Shown one piece after another: positions 46,835-55,421 of a stretch of 64,000 nucleotides of DNA (position 1 is the first letter of the stretch; each line of letters begins with the position of its first letter). The notes under the pieces are model-generated. The model had not been told where the DNA came from. It made no database searches and saw only the letters and a program-made list of their open reading frames with translations. A program made the position numbers and the translations under genes. This DNA is from Candidatus Krumholzibacteriota bacterium. GTDB lineage: Bacteria > Krumholzibacteriota > Krumholzibacteriia > Krumholzibacteriales > Krumholzibacteriaceae. The stretch lies in the NCBI GenBank assembly GCA_016933255.1, contig JAFGBF010000029.1, positions 41,294 to 105,293 of the forward strand, written 5' to 3'.

Positions 46835-48337
46835 CTATACTCCGGCAATAAAACTCAAAAACGCCGCCTGATCAAGAAGCGTATCTTTTGCGGCCTCAAG
46901 CATCACACTGTCTATAAACGGATAGGCGATCCCGATAGCCAGGCAGAGGATCGCAAGGACAACAAGCGGAAGAGTCATCAGGAAAGGAGCTTCCTTGATC
47001 TTTTCGAATCTTTTGGGAAGTTCCCCGAAGAGCACGTTCATCTGAAGCCTGATGAAGGAGATCATCGTCATAAACGCCACAAAGATCGCCAGCACGCCGT
47101 AAATCGTATATCCGGCCTTGAGAAAAGCAAATATTATGATCAATTTGCTCCAGAATCCGTTGAACGGCGGCACACCGGAGATCGAGAGAGAGGCTATCGA
47201 ACATGTCGCGCTCGTAACAGGCATTTTCCTGACCAATCCGCCCATCTTCAGCTTGTCCCTTGTTCCGGTGCGGTATTCGAACGCTCCTGAACAGAGAAAG
47301 AGGCACGACTTGAAGACGGCATGGTTCACCATATGGAAAAGCCCGCCGAAGAGCGCCAGGGCAGCGAGAGCGGGGGAGACGTTCGGATTCAGGCCAAGCC
47401 CTATCCCGAGCGTCACATATCCCATCTGGCTGATCGAGTGATACGCAAGCATCCTCTTGAAATCGTGCTGTCCTACTGCGAGAAATACTCCGACCACCAT
47501 CGACAGAGCGCCGAGGAACATTATAATCGATGAGACCAGCGCGGAAGGTCCGAATATATGGAACATCAGCCTCGCGATCGAATAGACTCCGAGGGCCTTG
47601 ATCAAGACACCTGAAAGCATGGCGGAGATCGGGGCGGGCGCGCTCGGATGCGCATCGGGCAGCCAGGCATGGAACGGTACAGAAGAGGCCTTGAGCCCGA
47701 AGCCCGCGATAAAGAGAGCCATCACAAAGCCGACACCCTTGTTCATGCCTATCTTTCCCAGCTCTATCGCTACATCCGGCATATTCAGCGTACCTGTGAG
47801 CGAATAAAGAAAGGCGATTCCAAAAAGGATCAGGGTGCTTGCGACACCGCCGAGAATAAGATATTTAAACGATGCCTCGAGTTCGTTCTTCTCGCAGCCG
47901 AAGCCGACGAGCGCGTATGAGGCGATCGATGCGATCTCGAGGAATACATAAAGGTTGAAAAGGTCGCCAGTGATGACAACGCCGTTCATTCCGGCGATCA
48001 TAAGGAGAAAAAGAGTATAGTATTTCTCCTTGGCGGTATATGAGTCCATATACTTTGTCGAGTAGATCATAGCCAGGAGCCCGATCACATTGATGATCAC
48101 GAGAAGCATCGAGCTCAGGCCGTCCGAAATAAGCAGAATTCCGAAAGGAGGCGCCCAGCCCCCCACATGATAGGCGAATGGAGCTTCAAAAAGCATCTTG
48201 ACGGCCATTACCGAAAGGCTTGCCATCGCCAGGAAGGCAAGAAAGTCCGATATCTTCTGATTGATCTTTGCCGCCAGCAGATTAAAAAATGCCATGCCTA
48301 ATGGAATCGCCGTAAATAATGGGTAATATCCCTGCAT
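46835..48337 (-). CDS. mrpD: Mrp-type antiporter subunit D (ND2/ND4-like ion pump)
   Basis: A 500-residue ion-translocating subunit with about 14 helices. Conserved features include the pump Glu helix DLFNLYVFLEIASIASYAL, the Lys helix AGFGLKASSVPFHAWLPDAHP and the HDFKRMLAYHSISQMGY region. It corresponds to MbhH of archaeal membrane-bound hydrogenase. AGGAG precedes the ATG. It sits between mrpC and mrpE in the usual order. Confidence 0.93.
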   Translation of the reverse strand: MQGYYPLFTAIPLGMAFFNLLAAKINQKISDFLAFLAMASLSVMAVKMLFEAPFAYHVGGWAPPFGILLISDGLSSMLLVIINVIGLLAMIYSTKYMDSYTAKEKYYTLFLLMIAGMNGVVITGDLFNLYVFLEIASIASYALVGFGCEKNELEASFKYLILGGVASTLILFGIAFLYSLTGTLNMPDVAIELGKIGMNKGVGFVMALFIAGFGLKASSVPFHAWLPDAHPSAPAPISAMLSGVLIKALGVYSIARLMFHIFGPSALVSSIIMFLGALSMVVGVFLAVGQHDFKRMLAYHSISQMGYVTLGIGLGLNPNVSPALAALALFGGLFHMVNHAVFKSCLFLCSGAFEYRTGTRDKLKMGGLVRKMPVTSATCSIASLSISGVPPFNGFWSKLIIIFAFLKAGYTIYGVLAIFVAFMTMISFIRLQMNVLFGELPKRFEKIKEAPFLMTLPLVVLAILCLAIGIAYPFIDSVMLEAAKDTLLDQAAFLSFIAGV

Positions 48338-48358
48338 TTGAACTCCTGATTACTCCTT

Positions 48359-48709
48359 CTATCCCTTTAACCTGTTAATCTTCGACATATCGAAGGTCTT
48401 GTATTTCTCATATAGCCTGAGACAGATCGAAACCATCAGCGCAAGCACCCCAAGACCTATTACGATCGAAGTCAGAACCAGAGCCTGGGGCAGCGGATCG
48501 ACACTGTGTTCTACCAGTTCTTTCTGGTCCATCCCTTTCATAAGGATCGGAGCTATGCCTCCCTTGCGCCATCCGACCAGTATCAGGAAAAGATTGATCG
48601 AGTATTCAATTATCACGATCCCGATAATCTTTTTAATGATATTCTTCTTCGCGACCAGACAGTAGAGGCCCATAACGAAGAGAACCATCGTGAGAAAGTA
48701 TAGTGTCAT
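48359..48709 (-). CDS. mrpC: Mrp-type antiporter subunit C (NuoK-like)
   Basis: A 116-residue protein with three helices matching MnhC/NuoK: FVMGLYCLVAKKNIIKKIIGI, then DPLPQALVLTSIVIGLGVLAL, with the conserved DPLPQALVLT loop. It overlaps the mrpB-like gene by four bases. It corresponds to MbhG. Confidence 0.93.
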   Translation of the reverse strand: MTLYFLTMVLFVMGLYCLVAKKNIIKKIIGIVIIEYSINLFLILVGWRKGGIAPILMKGMDQKELVEHSVDPLPQALVLTSIVIGLGVLALMVSICLRLYEKYKTFDMSKINRLKG

Positions 48710-49221
48710 TCTTCGTTACTCCCTTTCCTGTTTTCTTCGCTGCTTTCCCCGAGCGCCGAGACGAATTTTCCAAAGATCGAAAGCGCGATAAAGACCGCAA
48801 AGATCGAAGCCGTCACCTTGACCCCGATAGCTATATTCATAAGAGGGATCGTTCCGGCGCTGGCCAGATGAAAGATCTCTCCTTTTGCCATAAAATTAAG
48901 GAAAAAATATCCGCCGGTAAATCCTGCCAGCCCTATTATCAGAAAGACCAGGACGCCTGCAGTATCAAGTACTGACGCCACCTTGTCGCTCAGCTTCTTA
49001 AGCCCCAGGATCTTTCCGAACCCCAGTGTCAGGATGATATATCCGCATGCCAGGATCACTCCCCCGGCAAATCCTCCGCCGGGCGTCAAGTGCCCGTACA
49101 GAATGATATATACGCCAAAAACAAATATGATCCCTATGACGAACCTTACAATCGTTTTAACGATAGAGGTCATCCCGTGTTCACTGTCATGGATCATTTT
49201 TTTGATCTTATCATCCGCCAT
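48706..49221 (-). CDS. mrpB: Mrp-type antiporter subunit B (MnhB domain)
   Basis: A 171-residue four-helix protein with the MnhB hallmark YGHLTPGGGFAGGVI and a charged C-terminal tail. AGAGGTGAG precedes the ATG. It corresponds to MbhF and lies between the MbhD/E-like gene and mrpC. Confidence 0.92.
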   Translation of the reverse strand: MADDKIKKMIHDSEHGMTSIVKTIVRFVIGIIFVFGVYIILYGHLTPGGGFAGGVILACGYIILTLGFGKILGLKKLSDKVASVLDTAGVLVFLIIGLAGFTGGYFFLNFMAKGEIFHLASAGTIPLMNIAIGVKVTASIFAVFIALSIFGKFVSALGESSEENRKGSNEE

Positions 49222-49231
49222 TGCTCACCTC

Positions 49232-49825
49232 TTAAAAACCCTCGAAATTTTTCTTTATATCTTCATCCTCGAGAATACCGACCTTTTCGACATCTTTTTC
49301 GCCGCGGCCCTTGCGCCCCTGCCGCCTGAGAATGACGAACGCTCCGACGATAGAGACAAAAAGAACAGTCGCTTCCCCGATAGTATCATACGCCCTGAAA
49401 TCGAGAAGCACTGCGGTTACAATATTTGTCGCCCCGGTCTCTCTTACTCCCGTCTCAAGATATCTGCTCGCGACTTTCATCACCGGTTCGCCGAAGACCG
49501 GCAGATCATGCACGGCGAAATACGAAAACAACAGGAAAAGGCCGAAAAATATAAGACTCGCGACGATCGGCAGATTGTCCCTGTGTTTTTCTATCGCTGT
49601 ATTATCAGTCGATATAGTCGCACGTATAAGGATCACCAGGATCAGGATCTCGACTACCACCTGCGTTATTGCGATATCCGGAGCTCCCAGCATAAGAAAT
49701 ATGATCCCGAGGCTGAAGCCCACGACTCCGACCGATATAACCGACGAAAGCAGGTTCTTCGTCTCGATCGCGATCACGGAACCGATGATCATAAAAACCG
49801 TCAATACAAGGAGATATGTCTCCAT
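49232..49825 (-). CDS. MbhD/MbhE-like subunit (DUF4040, equals MrpA C-terminal part)
   Basis: A 197-residue membrane protein. Residues 1-70 match the DUF4040/MbhD helix pair (FLMLGAPDIAITQVVVEILIL). Residues 85-175 match MbhE (DFRAYDTIGEATVLFVSIVGA). In classical Mrp systems these parts are the C-terminal end of MrpA; here they are separate from the ND5-like pump encoded upstream. The tail (EKVGILEDEDIKKN) is charged and cytoplasmic. Confidence 0.9.
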   Translation of the reverse strand: METYLLVLTVFMIIGSVIAIETKNLLSSVISVGVVGFSLGIIFLMLGAPDIAITQVVVEILILVILIRATISTDNTAIEKHRDNLPIVASLIFFGLFLLFSYFAVHDLPVFGEPVMKVASRYLETGVRETGATNIVTAVLLDFRAYDTIGEATVLFVSIVGAFVILRRQGRKGRGEKDVEKVGILEDEDIKKNFEGF

Positions 49826-49848
49826 CCTTCTGCCTCTCCCTTACCTCG

Positions 49849-51732
49849 TTACCATTTGAACATCAAAATAAACGCAAGCACTCCGAGCCCTATCACCGCC
49901 CATGACAGATATGTCGAAAGAATACCGTCATGCATCATCCTGAGGAACTGAACTACCTGGTCTCCGAGCCTTCCGAAAATATTAAAAATATCATAATCGC
50001 CTCTATCGCCGTCTCTTAGCCCTCCTGATAGAAGCGGGTTCAGATCATCAGTGACTGTCTTGTAAAAATGCGTCCCGGGAATCGCGATCTCTTCATCGTC
50101 CATGATGTTTCCGCCGACCCATGGATTCTCATCGAAACGCAGCTTCTTTTTGATCCCCGAGAAAGCATAGATCAGGAGCCCGAGGAGTATGCCGAGGATC
50201 ATCAGGCCGGTCGCCAGCGTCGGATTCCAGAATCCGCCGTTTTTAGCGATCACGACGCTGTACCCGTCTATCCCGACATTCGACCGTGAAAGGATCCCTA
50301 TGATCTTTTCAAGCGGATATCTCGCAAAAACACCGAAAACGACGCAGAGTATCGAAAGGAATATCATCGGAAGCTGCATCGCGAAACCGGCTTCTTTGAC
50401 CTTGTCAAGTTTCGCCGGCCTCCTTCCAAGAAATATCGAGTGAAGCACCTTTATAAAGGAAGCCAGCGTAAGGGCGCTGCCGAATATCGCGACGACGAGG
50501 AATATCATATAATATCCACCGTTCCCGTCGATCATACCCTGATAGACAAGCCACTTGGATACGAATCCGTTGAATGGCGGTACTCCAGAGATCGACAGGG
50601 CGGTTATGAGCATAGTGACGAATGTGACAGGCATCACCCTGGCAAGCCCCCCAAGTTCTCCGAGGTCCGTAGATCCCGCCTGCTTTTCAACGGCGCCTGC
50701 TCCAAGGAACAGTCCGCTTTTGTATATCGCGTGGTTTACCATATGGAAAAGGCCGCCTACTATCGCTATCGGAATACCGCTTCCCACGCCGAGCACCATA
50801 TAACCGACCTGGCTCACCGCATGGAAAGAGAGCAATTTTTTAAGGTCATGCTGTATCAGAGCCATAAGCACGGCAAAGAGCAAAGTCCCGGCGCCGACGA
50901 TCATCATCATTATCGAAAGGGGCGACCCCGCGGAGATATCGAATATTCTGAAGGTCAGGATCCCGAGGAGGTATATCCCAAGGAGTTTGTCGAGCGAGGC
51001 GGGAAGGAAAGCTATAGTCGATGCGGGAGTCGGCTTGGCCATCTCAGGTATCCACGAATGGAAAGGCATTCCGCCGGCCTTGGCGATAGCCCCCGCAAAG
51101 AGGCATATAAACGCTATGACCGTTACAGGAGCGGTAGTCTCGATCGGCATCACGGAAAGCCTCGAGATAGAGACCGTCCCGAACCTTACCCAGATGAGGA
51201 TGATACCAAGAAGCATCGAGGCGTCAGTAAAACCGAGAAGGGTAAAGGTCTTTGCGGCCGCCTTTTCATGCCCCTTTCCTCCCATGTTGACCAGGTAGAA
51301 AAGGATCGCCGTCAGCATCTCCCAGAAGATCAGCATAACCAGAAGATTATCCGCCAGTACGGCCCCGAAAGCCGCACCGATCGTCCAGAGAATAAACGAA
51401 TAGTAGATGCTGCCTCGGTCGCTGCCGCGAAGGTAGCCGAGCGAATACAGAGTTATAAGGACACCGAACAGGCTGACAAAGATGATTATAAATGAATTGA
51501 AAGGCGTGAGCTTCAGGGCGAAATCTATCGGAATCTGCCCCCCGAGATCGAAGAGCGCGATCCTGTAAGCGACCTCTCCCGTGCCGAAGAATAGACGGAT
51601 CGCCTTGAAAAAGATCCATATCGAGGCCGCGAGAGCGATAACACCTGCTGCCGCACTCCCCTTCCTGGGAATGAAGAGAGGTATTATTCCGACGACTCCT
51701 GCGAAAACGATAATCTGTAAAAGTTCATGCAT
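49849..51732 (-). CDS. ND5/NuoL-like ion-pumping subunit
   Basis: A 627-residue subunit with many helices of the NuoL/MrpA N-terminal family. Markers are the helix ADNLLVMLIFWEMLTAILFY with its pump Glu, AGAIAKAGGMPFHSWIPEMA with the Lys, and LIQHDLKKLLSFHAVSQVGY. The C-terminal third has a soluble loop and a last helix. With mrpD it gives the complex two antiporter-like pumps, against one in archaeal MBH. It directly follows the catalytic subunit gene. Confidence 0.92.
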   Translation of the reverse strand: MHELLQIIVFAGVVGIIPLFIPRKGSAAAGVIALAASIWIFFKAIRLFFGTGEVAYRIALFDLGGQIPIDFALKLTPFNSFIIIFVSLFGVLITLYSLGYLRGSDRGSIYYSFILWTIGAAFGAVLADNLLVMLIFWEMLTAILFYLVNMGGKGHEKAAAKTFTLLGFTDASMLLGIILIWVRFGTVSISRLSVMPIETTAPVTVIAFICLFAGAIAKAGGMPFHSWIPEMAKPTPASTIAFLPASLDKLLGIYLLGILTFRIFDISAGSPLSIMMMIVGAGTLLFAVLMALIQHDLKKLLSFHAVSQVGYMVLGVGSGIPIAIVGGLFHMVNHAIYKSGLFLGAGAVEKQAGSTDLGELGGLARVMPVTFVTMLITALSISGVPPFNGFVSKWLVYQGMIDGNGGYYMIFLVVAIFGSALTLASFIKVLHSIFLGRRPAKLDKVKEAGFAMQLPMIFLSILCVVFGVFARYPLEKIIGILSRSNVGIDGYSVVIAKNGGFWNPTLATGLMILGILLGLLIYAFSGIKKKLRFDENPWVGGNIMDDEEIAIPGTHFYKTVTDDLNPLLSGGLRDGDRGDYDIFNIFGRLGDQVVQFLRMMHDGILSTYLSWAVIGLGVLAFILMFKW

Positions 51733-51766
51733 TTTGTTTTTCTCCGGTATCAGCCGGCCAGTAAAT

Positions 51767-52963
51767 CTACTTGCCTGTCATCATCTTTCTTATTTCTTCT
51801 GTCTTTTCCTGCGACATCCTTATAAGGTCGCCCTCGGACATTATCCATCTTTCCCCGGAATTCCTGTCGATCCTTCCCACACGCTCGGTGCAGGAATAAC
51901 ACGGGTCGACAGCCGCCGTGATCAGCCCCGCGTCGGCCACAGTATCTCCGACAACGCTGTATTCGTTGGTCAGGATATTATTGAAACTCGGAGCCCTTAT
52001 CTTATGCCTCATCGGCATATTTCCGCCGTTCGACCGGATATAGTGCAGGACCTCGCCGCGGGGAGCTTCATAAACCCCTATTCCTTCACCGGGTGGGACC
52101 TCTCCTATCTCGGTGCAGATATCGCCGGGGCCGAGCGCCTCGAGTTTGTCGAGGGCCTGCCTGATTATCTTTATAGACTCGAAGTTCTCGAGCTGCCTGA
52201 CGACCGCCTTGTCGTATACGTCGCCGTTTTCACATACTATGACATCGAAATCGATTTTCCCGTAAGCATCGATCGGATGATCCCTTCTCGCATCGATATT
52301 ATACCCGCCGGCCCTCGCCGTAGGCCCAAGCGCCCCGTAGAGCCTGCACATCTTCTTGTCGAGGATACCGACGCCTTCCGTGCGCGCATGGATCACCGGG
52401 TCGTCGACGATCGCCCCTGTGAGCATCTTGTTTTTTTCTACAAGATCATCCAGCATCTTCCTTATATTCGGTATCTCTTCTACGGGGATCTCCCTTCTGA
52501 CTCCGCCGATCCGCATCATCGCGTAGTGGTTCCTGTTTCCGGTGACCGCTTCGAGAATATCGAGCACCGGTTCCCTGTATTTCCAGGTCCACATAAAGAC
52601 CGTGTTATAACCGATGAAATGGCCAGCAAGCCCTGTCCAGAGCAGATGGCTGTGAAGCCTTTCCAGCTCTGCGACGATCGCCCGTATATACTGCGCCCTT
52701 TCAGGGACCTCTATCTGGAGAAGGTCCTCGACAGCTTTTACATACGCGTACGGATGGGAGCATGAACAGATTCCGCAGACCCTTTCTACGAGAAAGGGAA
52801 CCTGATCCCATGTCTTGTGTTCCGAAAGGAGCTCGATCCCGCGATGACTCCAGCCAATCGTCATATCTATATCGACCACCCGCTCGCCATCTACATGAAG
52901 CTCGAAGAATTCGGGCTCCTCAAGGATAGGATGGAAGGGGCCGATAGGGATCTTTTTTACCAT
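51767..52963 (-). CDS. mbhL: Group 4 [NiFe] hydrogenase large subunit (MbhL/NuoD-like)
   Basis: Holds the Ni-Fe site where protons are reduced to H2. All four metal cysteines are present: N-terminal RVCGICSCSH (Cys63, Cys66) and C-terminal DPCYSCTER (Cys355, Cys358). This separates it from NuoD and Mbx-type subunits that have lost them. A 37-residue tail follows Arg361 and is the expected substrate for the HycI-like protease encoded at 44.5 kb. The 398-residue length lacks the fused NuoC domain of HycE. GAGGTGAG precedes the ATG. Confidence 0.96.
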   Translation of the reverse strand: MVKKIPIGPFHPILEEPEFFELHVDGERVVDIDMTIGWSHRGIELLSEHKTWDQVPFLVERVCGICSCSHPYAYVKAVEDLLQIEVPERAQYIRAIVAELERLHSHLLWTGLAGHFIGYNTVFMWTWKYREPVLDILEAVTGNRNHYAMMRIGGVRREIPVEEIPNIRKMLDDLVEKNKMLTGAIVDDPVIHARTEGVGILDKKMCRLYGALGPTARAGGYNIDARRDHPIDAYGKIDFDVIVCENGDVYDKAVVRQLENFESIKIIRQALDKLEALGPGDICTEIGEVPPGEGIGVYEAPRGEVLHYIRSNGGNMPMRHKIRAPSFNNILTNEYSVVGDTVADAGLITAAVDPCYSCTERVGRIDRNSGERWIMSEGDLIRMSQEKTEEIRKMMTGK

Positions 52964-53009
52964 CTAATCTCACCTCGTTGTCCAAACGGCATACTCTGCC
53001 GGGAAATCC

Positions 53010-53531
53010 TTACGGGTTCTGGCCCTCTGGCGGCTTGCCGGTAACCTCGTTATATCTATCTATACCATCATTCTTAATACGCGACATCTCGTGGTCATCC
53101 TTGTTCTCTCTCTTTTGCGGATAAAAATCCTCCGGCCTGGTATCGGAACGAAGCACAGGCCTGAGATCCGGATGACCTTTGAATCTTACCTCGAACATCT
53201 CGAAGATCTCCCTCTCGATCCACTTGGCGCCGGGGATGACATTGGAGATCGAATCAAGCTCCGGGTAAGGTTTCTCGGCGTATGTCTTGATCGTGACAAA
53301 ATAATGTTCCTTGTCGTAGGGAAAGAACATCAGGACTTCGACCCCGCCTCGGTCGTCAATACCGACTCCCGTATCGAACCTGGCGTCAAGATCGTTGAAA
53401 AGAAAGGTCGCGAGATCAAGCCAGGACTCTTTTTCAGCATAGATATATACCCGCTTTTCAGAGGGCTGGTCTATCTTGACCCTGTCTCCGAACTTTTCCG
53501 CTATCCGCTTCTTTACTTCTTCTCTCTCCAT
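53010..53531 (-). CDS. NuoC/MbhK-like hydrogenase subunit
   Basis: A 173-residue NuoC (30 kDa) family subunit that packs against the large subunit. The family motif is visible in GAKWIEREIFEMFEVRFKGH, and DTRPEDFYPQ follows it. The N-terminal half is variable, as usual. I start at ATG 53531 rather than the GTG at 53564. A polar tail of about 35 residues is an addition. Confidence 0.9.
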   Translation of the reverse strand: MEREEVKKRIAEKFGDRVKIDQPSEKRVYIYAEKESWLDLATFLFNDLDARFDTGVGIDDRGGVEVLMFFPYDKEHYFVTIKTYAEKPYPELDSISNVIPGAKWIEREIFEMFEVRFKGHPDLRPVLRSDTRPEDFYPQKRENKDDHEMSRIKNDGIDRYNEVTGKPPEGQNP

Positions 53532-53571
53532 CTTCCTGTTTCCCTGATTCTTTCCCAGGCACACGGCCCGT

Positions 53572-53985
53572 CTATAATGTGTTCAGGACTTTTACGACCC
53601 CGGCGATGATCGTCTCCGGTTTAGGGGGACACCCCGGAACATAAGCATCGACCGGTATATATTTGTCGACAGGACCGATAATATTATATCCATCCCTGAA
53701 GATACCGCAATTACACCCGCACGCTCCGATGACTATCACCTTGACCGGCTTGGGAGCCTGTTCATAAAGCCTTTTCAGCCTCGGCAGGACATTTCGCGTA
53801 ACGGGACCGCTTATCAAGAGCACGTCCGCGTGTCTTATGCTGCCGACAAGCACTATTCCGAAACGTTCAACATCGAACCTTGGCGTTAGAGCGTCCAATA
53901 TCTCTATGTCGCAGTTATTGCAGGCACCGGTATTTACATGAAACACCCATGGTGATTTTTTTAGAGCTTTCAAAGCCAGTGACAT
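53572..53985 (-). CDS. mbhJ: Hydrogenase small subunit, NuoB/MbhJ-like
   Basis: A 137-residue subunit holding the proximal [4Fe-4S] cluster next to the Ni-Fe site. Ligand candidates are Cys22 and Cys25 (ACNNCD), Cys89 (IGACGCNCG) and Cys119 (VPGCPPKPE), as in all group 4 enzymes. GGAGG precedes the ATG. Confidence 0.94.
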   Translation of the reverse strand: MSLALKALKKSPWVFHVNTGACNNCDIEILDALTPRFDVERFGIVLVGSIRHADVLLISGPVTRNVLPRLKRLYEQAPKPVKVIVIGACGCNCGIFRDGYNIIGPVDKYIPVDAYVPGCPPKPETIIAGVVKVLNTL

Positions 53986-54000
53986 ACTTTCCTCCGCGAC

Positions 54001-54927
54001 CTAGTAACCGAGCACTGCCAGGACCAAAGCGACTACAGAGAGAACAAGCATCGGTCCCCAGAAAAAACGCAGGGCCTGATCGATCCTGACCCTGGGATTA
54101 GTATTCTTTATAAGCACTATAATTACCACTATAGCTACATACTTGAGTATCGATGTAAGGATGCTCCACCCGGCGAACGAGACCCCTCCCCAGAAAAGGG
54201 TTATCATAAAGACCGGAAGCACAAAGAACATGATCGCCGTATTCAGCTTTATCACGGCGAGCGGGGCCCCCGAATATTCTATATGCGTGCCGCCCGCAAG
54301 CTCGGTCTCCGCCTCAGGTATATCAAATGGAATAAAGGTAAGCTTTGCCTGAACACACATTATCATAACGATAAACGCAATTATTCCCGACGCGCTTCCC
54401 AGCATGATCCCCGATGAAGCCTGCTCGGCCAGTATCCGCTCGAAAGAGAAGCTTCCCGCTTTATATACTGTAGTCAGCATAGAGATCACCAGAGGCAGTT
54501 CATAGGCAAAAAGAAGTTTCATCTCCCTGCTTGCGCCGAGGACAGCCAGAGGATTCCCGGAAGCGCTCGCTCCAAGGATCATCGCTATCGCCGGAATAGT
54601 CATTATATACAGCACGACGATCGAATCTCCGACGAACGAGACAGAGAAAAGATTCGCCAGCCAGATTATGGTGGAGGCGAGAGTGGCGGCCGCAAGACCT
54701 ATGACCGGCATCAGGAGAAACCCGGTCTTCTTCGAACCGGCCGGAACGATCACTTCCTTGCCGAGAAGTTTCATTGTATCGGCAAAAGGCTGGTACCAGG
54801 GAGGTCCGACCCTCCAATGGACCCTCGCGGTCACCTTTCTATCCACCCAGGTAGTCAAAAGCCCGACCACCCCGGTAAAAAGAAACCCCGGAAATATCAG
54901 ATAAAAGAACAGGTACTTTAAGTCCAT
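54001..54927 (-). CDS. mbhM: NuoH/MbhM-like membrane subunit
   Basis: A 308-residue subunit of about eight helices that connects the catalytic arm to the ion pumps. Recognised by RVHWRVGPPWYQPFADTMKL and FDIPEAETELAGGTHIEYSG, the acidic loop facing the cluster chain. GAGAGGA precedes the ATG. Confidence 0.94.
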   Translation of the reverse strand: MDLKYLFFYLIFPGFLFTGVVGLLTTWVDRKVTARVHWRVGPPWYQPFADTMKLLGKEVIVPAGSKKTGFLLMPVIGLAAATLASTIIWLANLFSVSFVGDSIVVLYIMTIPAIAMILGASASGNPLAVLGASREMKLLFAYELPLVISMLTTVYKAGSFSFERILAEQASSGIMLGSASGIIAFIVMIMCVQAKLTFIPFDIPEAETELAGGTHIEYSGAPLAVIKLNTAIMFFVLPVFMITLFWGGVSFAGWSILTSILKYVAIVVIIVLIKNTNPRVRIDQALRFFWGPMLVLSVVALVLAVLGY

Positions 54928-54939
54928 AGGTCCTCTCCG

Positions 54940-55419
54940 CTAACGCGTCAACATCCATCTGGTGAAATAGCGTCCACCCTCGGTGACATTTCGATGTTTT
55001 TTCTCAAGTTCCGTAAGTTCTTCAAAAACAAGCGCTCCGGAAGTACAGGTAGATACACATCTCGGCTGTTTGTCTTCCTTGAGGCGGTCCTGACAGAGAT
55101 CGCATTTCGGAGAAATATGCCAGGTACTGTAAACAAACATCACGCCGAACGGACACGCCATTATACATGATTTGCACCCGATGCACAGCTGATTCATCCT
55201 TACGATCGTTCCGTCTTCTTCCTTTTTGATCGCGTCCTGGGGACACACTTCAAGACACAAAGGCGTGTCGCAGTGGCGGCAATGCAGGGGCATCAATGCA
55301 GCTTCTTCAACAGGACCATGCTTTAAAAGGCCCTGTTTTTCATGTCCCCCCGAACAGGCAGCCGCACAGGCTCTGCATCCGGTACACAAGTTCATGTTTA
55401 TATAGATTCTTTTTTCCAT
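54940..55419 (-). CDS. Polyferredoxin-type subunit (HycB/HydN-like, four [4Fe-4S])
   Basis: A 159-residue electron-transfer protein with four cysteine clusters (CTGCRACAAAC, CRHCDTPLCLEVCP, CIGCKSCIMACP, CDLCQDRL...CVSTC). This layout usually bridges a molybdopterin enzyme and a hydrogenase, as HycB does in formate hydrogenlyase. Its start lies two bases after the stop of the molybdopterin-fold gene, so the two are translationally coupled. Confidence 0.92.
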   Translation of the reverse strand: MEKRIYINMNLCTGCRACAAACSGGHEKQGLLKHGPVEEAALMPLHCRHCDTPLCLEVCPQDAIKKEEDGTIVRMNQLCIGCKSCIMACPFGVMFVYSTWHISPKCDLCQDRLKEDKQPRCVSTCTSGALVFEELTELEKKHRNVTEGGRYFTRWMLTR

Positions 55420-55421
55420 AA

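Noticed and set aside
50440-51495. 351-residue plus-strand ORF
   Set aside because: Antisense to the ND5-like pump gene; extremely polar low-complexity composition typical of a reversed membrane-protein frame.
51581-52765. 394-residue ORF on the plus strand
   Set aside because: Antisense to the hydrogenase large subunit, which has all metal ligands.
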